Assembly (NCBI RefSeq): GCF_014805625.2
Contig: NW_023998490.1
Span: 3,067,987 to 3,131,986 of the forward strand
DNA from: Glossina fuscipes
Lineage: Eukaryota; Arthropoda; Insecta; Diptera; Glossinidae
Direction of reading: 5' to 3'
Length of the DNA stretch: 64,000 nucleotides
Part shown: positions 1 to 10,400 of the stretch, one piece after another
Numbering within the stretch: the first letter of the stretch is position 1
Layout: each line of letters begins with the position of its first letter
Position numbers and translations under genes: made by a program
The notes under the pieces: generated by a model
Seen by the model: the letters and a program-made list of their open reading frames with translations, nothing else
What the model was told of the DNA's origin: nothing
Database searches by the model: none

Positions 1-2050
1 AATATTTTGTTAAGGACTTGGTTTAACAACATTATGTCGTCATTTATAGATAGTACCAGAAGCCATGTTAGCTGTTCATTATTACTATTTGGGTATTGAC
101 AAATTTTATACATCTAAAGGTAACTAGATGGTAATCGCATAAGCTTTAAATAGATCCTTGGCTTAGTCCATCTCTGTTCAACATACCAAAAAAAAAAAAA
201 AAAAAATAGATCCTTGAATAAAGCTGGAAATAAATTAGTCAGAACTGACGTGAACAAAATATTTCGATTAATGCACCACAGAATAAAAAAAATTATAATT
301 TCCCTTCACATCCTTCTCATTTAGTGAACAATGTTTGTATATGATAATAAAATACAAAATTAGTCTTAACGTAGCGCATGCATGCAAATACCTTCAACAA
401 CAAGTAAAAACACTATAGTCGGCGAAAACCGAGCACTACTACCCTACACCACATTGTCTAACACAATTCTTATTTTTATTAGAGAACACAAAAATTATAT
501 CTTGTTTCTTTATAAAGGCATATATTTCATGTGCGGGCCCACAACAAGTGGGTGGGACGACACTTCGTTAAATATCTGCACAACCTTTGGGCTTCAGCGT
601 AACGTGGCACATCCAGTGAAAGTTTACTAAGGTGGTTAAAGAGATTCGCCCATCAATCAGTACCCTTTACGAGACGACTTAGAGGACTTATCCACACGCT
701 TTGGGGTTGCCTGCATAACGCACAAGAGACTGCCAGACTCGTCGATCTTCCACCGTACTTGCGAATGTTCGAATGTTCCGAATAATTACTACTTCCCTTA
801 TTGTCCTCCTTCTTCATACAAGCCCTGCTGATCATAACGCTCGCATGTGTAGGGGATGTGGCCTGAGCAATTACTCTAATATAAAAATAAAAAACTCTTC
901 TACTTACTCTTCTACTGCTTATCCCTTCTAAATATTAAGAACTGCATGTCTCTTGAAAAAGTTTGAATCAAGTAGCGTTTTTTACAACGTTCACAGGCTT
1001 ATAACATATGAAAATATGTTAGGGCTTTATGTGAAAACTGGTTTGAATTTATTGATTGTTTTGTGGCTCGGGAACTAGACATTTCTGGTGCAGTGGTTTC
1101 ATTGATTAAGCAGAGATTTGAAAATGCGCACCTATTATTATAGATAGTTTTAAAACCCGTAACTAAAATGCTCTTGCTTGAAAGTTGAACGCAGGTGGAG
1201 AGTAAAAGTAAACAATGATCAGCAGCGATGATCTTAATTTATCAAATTAACATTAAAGGCAGTTAGGAGTTTTATGCACAATTCATGCCACTGCCCTCTG
1301 CGCTAAGCTGCAACTAACAGCGATAGCAAACAGTCCGTTGTACGCGAGACGTCCTGCGCTGCGAAAATATTTTGCGTTGAATTGCCGGAGCTAAGCATCA
1401 TTTCTGATTGTTTTCAAGTTCCAAAAAAGCGCTAATCTGCTCTGAAAACAATCTGACAGAATTTTTGATTAGAATACGGAAAATCTGGTGGTTACGTTTC
1501 TCGTTAAATCCCAATAAGGACAAGTGCTTCTATACTATGGCTTCATCCGAGGTAATGAGGTTAACAAAATAAACGGTTTATTTATTTTCACTTTATTTAT
1601 ATGCTTTATTCACGTTATTCACTACTACTGTTGTTTTTGTTGTTAACTTGCCAAATTGTTTGTTTGTATAGAATTTCAACAGATGTTTTTTATTGATTAG
1701 CAGAGAATTTGGAACAAATTGGGGACTTTTGACGACGGCTCTGTAAGTTAGCATAGAGTATTACGTTCGCTCTGTAAATAGCAGAAAATTTAGCTGTTTT
1801 AATTTGATAAAAAAAAAAATTATGGCGGTCTACTTTTAGGCTAACTTGTAAAATTATTATTATTATTATTACTATATTATTATCATTGCTAACACTTTAT
1901 GAAACTTTTAGCACAAAACTATAAATGCATTATTAATTTTGTTTTTCTTCTTCTTCTCCATTTCATGGTTTGAATGCAATGTAAATGAGTACAGAGCAAA
2001 GAAAGCAAAAAAAAACCATAAAAAGAGACAACTCATACCTGCGAGAAAAG
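1..2050. other. intergenic sequence, no gene recognised
   Basis: The stretch holds a copy of the dispersed AACAAGTAA-terminus repeat at about 399-450, and a less AT-rich block at 530-850 whose origin I do not recognise. An imperfect ATT repeat lies at 1854-1885. Short open frames here (382-630, 653-835) overlap these repeats and show no family motif. Confidence 0.5.
399..450 (+). repeat. terminus of dispersed short element
   Basis: The segment reads AACAAGTAAAAACACTATAG followed by TCGG, then a TACCCTACACCAC box. The same terminus and box recur at 38980, and as reverse complements at 43132 and 53704. Confidence 0.5.
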
Positions 2051-4300
2051 TGTGAGAAATCCAGGTAAAAATTCTCTTAAGTAGGAGAAATCGGTTGTTT
2101 ACAGCTCACAGCTTGAGAGATTTAATTTGAAATTGCTTGCAAGGGATTATTACGCAATTATTTCTCAGTACCAGGGATTTAATTAATTTTTTTTCGTAAA
2201 TTCATCTTTAAAATAAACTTAGTTCAGCCAAAGCTTGCAACTTTTTTTAATTTTACATCATTACATACACCTTTACCAGCTCCTAATGCACTCAACATGT
2301 CTGTATGTAAAAGCCGAGTTTATAATCTAAATATATGAGGCAAATTTCTTAGAGGCTTAGTATGTTTAAGCTCAACATTTAAAAAAAAAAAATAATAAAA
2401 TCCAAAAAAAGTTCGATTTACTTACGTGTATGTAGTGAACGTAGTTCTCTTATTACTGTGAACATCCTACGTTGCTATGAAGATTCTAACATGTTCTAAC
2501 CTTATAGATGCAATTCGAAATGAAACACAAAAGAGCCAAGTACAGTGTTTGGAATGTTCTCACTTTTATCAGGATCCTAATCGCCCGGTCTACAAAATCT
2601 CGACGAATACGGAGTCCTCCAAATATTACTTTTGCTTGGAAGGTGAAGTATTTCTTAGTCGTTTTTTCAATTAACCAGGCGGTTGTTTACAAATAGAGAC
2701 TGACTTTCAATTATTCTCATTTGTAAACAAATACAGACCAACCCTTTGAATTTTTCTCAATTCTAAACAAAACAGAGTAACTTTTTGCACGCTTGCTCTC
2801 AGATGTAGGCAATTTTTATACAAATACTTGAACAATATTAAAAATTGTAAACAAATTGGACTCTTTTTCTCACATCTTTGGAATTATTGAGAATCTATAT
2901 GTTTACTCCATAAAGATGTTATCAATGTTATCAATATAATTAAATGTTGCGGCGAGAATTTTTCTAAGTTTTTGTTTATTTTCATTAAAACTTTCGCAGC
3001 TTTTGTTTAAATACACATCGTTTACAACTATTGAAGAAGACGAATACAAAAATTACTCTCAGATGCTCCTAAATTGAGGTGGATAAAAATCACAATTAAT
3101 CAAACGGTTTTTGAAAATCTTCTCGAATTGGCAGTTGTTAAAAGACAACACAATCGTAAAGTTGTCAAAAATTAAAAAAAAAAACAATGTTTCCTTACTA
3201 TACGTTTCAAATTATAAAATAAATGAAAGATATAAATAAATGAACACAGCAAAATGAACGCACTTCATGCAACGTTCTACATCGTGCTTCTTTTCACAAA
3301 TTATGTTCTAAAACACCAGATGCTTTCACATGATACGAAAATGAAAAGCAAAAAAACGTTTGGACAAAAGAAAATATATTTCAAACAAAATAGATTGAGA
3401 TGAATCCTGAATAAAGACTAAATTAATCAAGCATAAAAATTATAGATTTTCCCTGTAACTTTCATTGATTCAGATCAAAATCTTGCAGTTTTTCATATGA
3501 TGAATTTTCAAAATAAGGCGTTATGAAGGACGAGGTCGAAGGAATGGTCCTATCCGAACCATTTTCGATAATGCGCGCCTTTGAAAGTTTGCATTTGCTT
3601 ATGCATGTTATATCAAGAAATTTCGTTTTCGATTGCTTAAAAACTAAAAAACATTAGAATACTTTTAATACTAGACTCTTTCTACCCTATGAAGGTAGAT
3701 TAATTTGATTATTAATATGATGGGATGCTGTCTTTGTGCTCATTTCTGTTTTCAGAAGTATGTGCAGAACTTTATTACCACGTTGCACAAGTTGTGAATT
3801 TTGCTTACATAGTAAAAGGAATGATTGGAATTTTTTCTAGCTTTTATTTCTATACATGTTTATTATAAGTAATTTTCAAACAACAATAATAAATTTGCAT
3901 AAGCAGGGAAAAATTGAATCACGGAGGAAGACGTGCGCCTAATGAAGGATTTGGGGAAGGACTTAATATGTTTCATAAATTGGGAAAGAAGTAGTGAATC
4001 ACGTTACAATATTTATGCTGCGACACTCCGATAATTTTTATAAGAAAAATTGCAAAATTATAGTTTTTCGAATTTCATTAATAAATTAAATGAATATGCA
4101 TCCATTCACATATCAATCTGTATTTTTAGTAAAAAATTTCATACAGCAGGATGAAACACGTGCCATAAAAACATCAATAAAATAAAAATCAAAACAAATA
4201 TAGATTTAGGCCACTACGCTGCCTAACTGCGTAAAGTGTTTTGTCGGTATTTAGGTGACCCCGCTAATGTTAGGATAAAAATGAGCATTTTTTTTTTTAA
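2050..4300. other. intergenic sequence with forkhead-type motifs
   Basis: No gene is recognised. The frames at 2477-2696 overlap each other and match nothing I know. Five TGTTTAC/GTAAACA motifs lie between 2096 and 2906, two of them forming a 12-bp inverted repeat (2683-2694 and 2719-2730). At 3529-3580 is a short match to the CCGAACCATTTTC box of the dispersed repeat family. Confidence 0.4.
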
Positions 4301-4940
4301 AGAAATTATTCTGTTTTTGTTTATTTAGTGTTTGTTATTTTAAACGCGTTTTTTTTTTCTCAGACTTTGTTTCTTTTCCATTATTTTGCACATAAAATTA
4401 CAAATAATGTAATTATTAAAAATTTACAAATAAGTGAAGCTTTCTTTTCGTTTTTTTTTTTTTTTTCTTTGTCTTCTCTCGCATTTGTATAGATAAATAT
4501 ACATTATCATTAAAAAAAATACATCAATTATTTAAATTTACACACAAATAGATGTTTATTTTATTTCAAAGAATTCTAAATCAAAAATAATTAATTAATT
4601 TCTACATTTATTTATTAATATTAAAATAATATTAATAATAATAGATATACTTAAGAAATTAAAGTTTTAATATATTTTTTTTTAATGATTTGTACATTTT
4701 TTAAATAATTTTTCCTTATATTGAAATTTACATCTTATAAAAATAAAATAAAATTAATTATATACACATACACACGCACACATAGATTGTTTTATTTATT
4801 CATAATGAAGTTTCCAAGGATTTTTGGGTTTGAATAAAACTAAACGGATATTTACTGAACAAGAGAAATTATTATTAAATTAATAACCAAAATAAAATTT
4901 TAGAAATCAGGAAGAACTACGATTGAAAACTAATAAGAGC

Positions 4941-4971
<31 letters not shown>

Positions 4972-5054
4972 TATAAACATACATACAACATATACATAAT
5001 CATACGATTGCATATTGATACATACATACTCAGAAATATGTACACATGGATACG

Positions 5055-5088
<34 letters not shown>

Positions 5089-7171
5089 AATGTATGTATA
5101 CAGCTTAAAGCTGATGATTTGATTTCAGTTAAAAACAGAATAATAATAAAGCTTTGTTTCCTTAACACTAACTAACCAACACAATACGTTATAAAATACA
5201 TTAAATTGGCTTTTACATTTTTTTAATTAAGTTAGTTAACCTTTTTTTTTTTGTTATCTCTTTACATGTTGTTATTAAAAAAAAAAAAATTTTTTAGTAC
5301 CACAGCTGTTTGTTTTGTTATTATTACTATTTTTTTTTTCTTTGATGTAACATAATTTTTTTAGTTTTGTTTTTTTAATAAAATCTTTAATTTTTTCTTT
5401 TCCGTTATTTTTTTTTTTTTGTTTTTATGTTTTTATTTATAAGTGATATTTTTTTTTACATATAACAGTTTGCTATTGGATGATATATATATGTGTATCA
5501 AATACATTGTATTTCTATACTTCTTATTTTTTTCTCTTCTTAAATGATGATTTTTTAAAATATTTGTATTCACCCTACACCACTTTTTTTAAATTGGAAA
5601 AAATAATAGTCGGCGTAGAAGTAACTAGACTTCCAAGAATGGCTTGCAAAATAAACATAAATAAATAACTACTTTACATACGTAAACCGCTTGAAATGTA
5701 ATAATTATCTCGCTAACTATGTACACAACAAACTGTTTACTGTCAAGAGAAAAAAGGCAATTGGTTACTTTTTTTAAATGTGATGGTCAGAAAGAAGTCA
5801 GGAAAGAGAAAGAGAGGCCGCAGCCTGTGGAGAGTGAGTGTATCCTGTCGGTAAGTGCTATGTGCCTTTGCCGACTATGGCTGTGTAGCGTGCGATGTGA
5901 CTATATAGCACCAAAGAGAATATCAGTGACTACATTAAGTGAGGAATATTAAGATTTTATTTGCTGACGTGTCTTCGTTTTTTCTCGTTTTTTCACACAC
6001 GTATACATTTTTAATATAAATGTGCAGATGGTAGTTTTCTCTATGAAATGACTGTCACGCCTGGATATGTACACCTTTCATAAAATATGTCTAATATCGG
6101 AATCTTTGCTGCTATTTATGCCCAGTTATTTTCAATTATCCCTGCAATATCCCGCCTCTTTTTATTTTAGCAAAATTTAAGTTCTAAAATAAGCAGAAAT
6201 GCTTTTGTGGATCCACACCCTATTTAAAGAAAACCAGTCATTTTTCATTTCTGTTATATTAAGCCTTCAAAATTTTAAAGTGACTCACTGTCTAACTTTA
6301 AAATGTAAATATTTCTATTAAAAATCCCGCCTTGGTAATGTATGGCGCGGAATTAAAAGTTGGAAACTTGCAGAAAGCTGTTTCGAGAATAATTAGTGTG
6401 TTTAACTAAGCTTTAATAAGCAAAATTTAGAATGTTCCATATTATTCAAAATCTAAATGCATTATAGGGATTAGACAGAAAGTCTCATATGCTATGGTGG
6501 TCTGCTTAATCGAAATCCTCCGCATAATTGAAAGAAAGAAGAATTTTCTTTCCATTATCGAAGCTCTGACGGTATACAATAAGTGCACACTAATTACAAG
6601 ATCGATTTCATTGGTAGTTAATATTGTAATAAATTGTTATAGTAAATTAAATGAAAACATGTTTATGAAAGTTTACTTATTTGAAGCCCAACGAAATATA
6701 TTCTAGTGGTGTGGAGTTGCGATAACGGTCGACTTTAGCCGGCCGATAGTATTTATTTCGTTTTTTCTATTTGTGTTAGAGAAATAAAGCGAATTCTACT
6801 AAAACTTGTTAAATTTGTTTGTGTTTCACTTTGCATTGTTCAAACACAACTTTTGAGTTAACTTTTGGCTTTTAGCTTTTAGCCTTACTCTTTCGTAAAT
6901 AGATTTCTTTTCCAAAAAAGGCCTTTTTTGTGTAAAAAACAAAAAACGTATGTATATATATATATATGTGAAGATTTGTATTGTAAATCGAAAGAATTAT
7001 AAAACACGATATGTAGTTTTTCTTAAGGATATGATTTCATAATTCCCTTTTTTAAAGTTTGGTCCTGAGTCGGTTTAGAAAGTATAGTTTAAGTCTTTCC
7101 TTTTTTCCTTTCAATTTTATCTCTATTTTAACAAGTTTTAGTAGAGAGAACCGCCTCAAGTTTTTTTTCTA
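4300..7171 (-). other. AT-rich 3' flank / probable 3' UTR of shn
   Basis: No plausible coding frame is seen. The stretch is T-rich on the plus strand (A-rich on the mRNA sense), with long homopolymers and (AT)n tracts at 4939-4966 and 5055-5090. Several TTTATT hexamers, for example near 6752, are possible minus-strand AATAAA signals. The true polyadenylation site cannot be chosen from sequence alone. Confidence 0.35.
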
Positions 7172-7411
7172 TTATGGTAAATAATATGGTTTGTTAAGCG
7201 GTGGGGGTAAATGTTGCGATTGTTGCGATTGGGATTTAGCAATTTCCTGTATGACGGGAACATATTGGTAGACATGGGCATTTGGCACATATTGTTTCAA
7301 TTTAGCACAAGCACCAGTGACAGTAGCAGTAAGGCTGTCTTGTCGAGTTAAACTCTCATGCCAAGACAGCATACCGTTTATTCATCTGTCGCGAACCTCA
7401 AAAGCGTGGGG
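7172..7411 (-). other. in-frame coding-like extension after the shn stop (possible alternative C-terminus)
   Basis: Directly past the shn TGA, in the same frame and after one more TGA, 66 codons stay open from a Met at 7372 to TAA at 7174-7172, followed by TAG. The peptide looks protein-like: it contains KLKQYVPNAHVYQYVP and a Gln/Ser/Pro-rich end (SQSQQSQHLPPPLNKPYYLP). A 93-nt candidate intron from 7431 (GTAGCA) to 7339 (CGACAAG) would remove both stops, keep the frame, and is close in size to the other shn introns. The donor is weak. Readthrough or ordinary 3' UTR are the alternatives. Confidence 0.4.
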
Positions 7412-10400
7412 TCAGTTATGCGGACTGCTACCGGTAGTAGATTTTGGTGAATTAGATGCCATAATAGGCATTATATCCAAGCGTGTTCTCTTCTCATTTA
7501 ATTCCAAGTGTTGTTCGCGATCGCTTTCTTCACCGTTACTAAAGCTGCCTGGTAATCTTCGTTTGAGATTGTTATTCAAATTTGCTGCTATGGCCTCATC
7601 TTCAGAAGTGGAATTCGCACGACGAGGCGTATTGGCTGCACTATCATTATCTAAAGAGGCAATGGCTGCAGAAGCCGCAGAAGCGGCAGCACTAAAACCG
7701 TCTTCTGAGGCACTGTCCTGTGACACCATCCCGGTATTCGAATTATCCTGCACACCCGAAGGTGTTGTATAACTCCCAAGCTTGGAGGAAGGATCTTTTT
7801 CGATCAACTTCTGAGCTAACAGTTTTAAGGATATTAGTGAGTTTTCGCAATCGCTGGTGTCGATTTCTGTCAAGCTAATGCCAGCTCTTTCAATTTCTAC
7901 ATACGTACCAAATGGTAATTTCTGTAGGCATTCCAATTTTTGCACATGTGTTTTAGACCGCAAATGTTTGGCTAAATGACCATGTATACGAAAGGCTATT
8001 TTACAATCTGTACATTCGAACGGACGTGGGTTTGAAGTGGTCGGTACCCCGAAGCTAGAGGTCATAATGACTTTATTTTTATGGGCATCAGAGCGTTCAT
8101 GTTTCTGTAGATGGCCTTGCGTTCGAAAAGCAACGCCGCATGATTCACATTTAAATTTACGTTCCATATAGTGAATACACATATGCAACTTTAATTGTGA
8201 TTGTTTCTGAAATGGCTTAGAGCACTGTGGACACACGGGACGGCCATCGGCGTTGGAAATATTCGCTACTCTGGGATAAACAGGTTGGATTTCATTGTTA
8301 TTAGTAAATCCATCTTCTCCTACTATTATCGTCCGAATGGGTTGTTGTTGGTTTTTACCGGCAGTACAACCGGCAGAACCGTTGTTAGAGAGCACGCCAG
8401 CAAAATCAGTGGTCCCCGGTTGTAATATGGCGGCCGGCAGATTGGCATTGTGTGCGGGCTTTTCTTCCCCAATATTTAACCTACGCTTTTTCGTCGTTTG
8501 TGGTTCTTGATCAGAAGGAGACTCACTTTCTTCGCCGTCATCACTTAATTTATTGCCTTTGTTCGCTTCACTTACTGCAGTAGTCTCTTTTGAATCGTTA
8601 TCTTTAGATTCAATCACGTCGGTTTTCGATGCTGACATATTACGTCGGATAGGTTTTACTACCGCAACTGTTGTATTGCTGTTCATTGTTGAAGCAACGG
8701 TCGCCATAGTCATTGCCATTGTTAGTGGAGATGCAATTGTAGTAATGACAACGGAACTGCTTGTTGCACTATTTGTAGTAATAGATTTAGGCTTTTCGCC
8801 GAACCCGCGACTTAGCTGGGTTTGCTTAGTTTTGTGGTATTGTAAGATCTGTTCTTTTCTGTAGGCATTCATCAGGATATCCTCATTCATTTTCTGCACA
8901 GTTTCAAATGCGTCTGGCGTGCGTAGCACCTTTGAGTTTACCGATATTAAAGTTTTCAAAAAGCCTGATTCATTATCTCGACCACCGAAAATTACGTCGC
9001 GAATTCGATCTTGAGACTGTACGTTATCGGTTATCGTTACCACAGTAGACGAAATAGTGTTTATTTCGGTGATCCTCGCAATAGCTTTGGAAGACAAGCT
9101 TCGTGGTTTTGTTAAATCAATTGGGGCACTTTCAAAATGATCGCTTGAAGTAAGTTTAGGTTTGGACTCTTCAGGGTTCGAATAATACTGCTCTTGTTTA
9201 TGATAGTCAAAGGGCGGTTTCGGTGATGTGTATGATATTATCCTTCTGATGGCATTCGTGTTAGTTGTAGGCGGAGGGAGTTGCAACGCAGTTGGTGCAG
9301 CAGCTTTAGTGGTAGTTGGAGCAGTGGTTATCGTCAGAACCGAATTCTCATTGGCTTGTAAATATGAAGGAATGGGAGGTGTCATTGATAGCGAAAGCAA
9401 GCATCGGGCTGCTTCATGTTCTTGCAAACGTGATTTATTTTCATTTACAGATTGGGGTGCATTTACCAAAGCAGGAATCGTATTAGAAGTTACGATGGTG
9501 CTGGCATTGTTAACATTGTTGCTTAGATCCGATTCCCCACTACTTTCAGTTTCGTTGTCCGTCGACTCCTCCGAATCCGACTCCCCATTTCCGATTGATG
9601 AAGTACGTCCACCCGCAGAAGTAGACGATTGTTGATCAAATTCCACTTCTTGTTCTAAAAATTCCCCTTCTGGCGGCAGAGGACCTGGATTTAAACCCAA
9701 TTCTATACATTTTTTATAGTGAGTTTTCGAGCCCACATGCTTGGTTAAATTGCCTTTAGTTTTAAAACTAAAATTGCAATTCTTACATGTATAAGGACGG
9801 ACATCAGTGTGGGTACGTATGTGCTTCTTTAACATGGAAGGTTTCTTACAACGTATACCGCATTCGGAGCAAACGTATTTACCGCGCCCTCTTCCTCGTA
9901 TGTAGGTATAATTTTCATGAGATTCATAGCCGCCTTCTAATGTATGGTTATTGGAGAGAGATGACGACGATACTGCAGGTCCTGCGGGTATTGAAATGTT
10001 TGCTCCGCCTTTTACCGATTCCAAGGCTTTGATATTATTTGAATTAGGACTAATTCGCGCTTCTTGAACAGAAGTTAACAGTGGTTTTATTTGATGATGA
10101 TAAAACTTATCGGTATTTCCAACAAATGGTGTCATTACAATTTGTTGTGCCGATACCAAAGTATACGACATTTTGCCATATTCGGCCATTGTATACGAAT
10201 TATTGCTCCGTTGTCGAGAATCATATAAACACATGGCCTTCTTCGGTTTCAGACCCAGCGGATGAGGATTGTTTTCTGCGCAAACTTGCCACACGCTGTA
10301 CATGGACAATTTGTGCATGTCTTGTACATAGGAGGGTTGCGGACAATTCAAGGTACAGTAGAAAGTTTTTGTACTCGATTTTAGACCCAAATATGTGTAA

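Noticed and set aside
4917..5168. 83-codon minus-strand ORF rich in Ile and Tyr
   Set aside because: It is generated by (TA)n and TACA microsatellite sequence.
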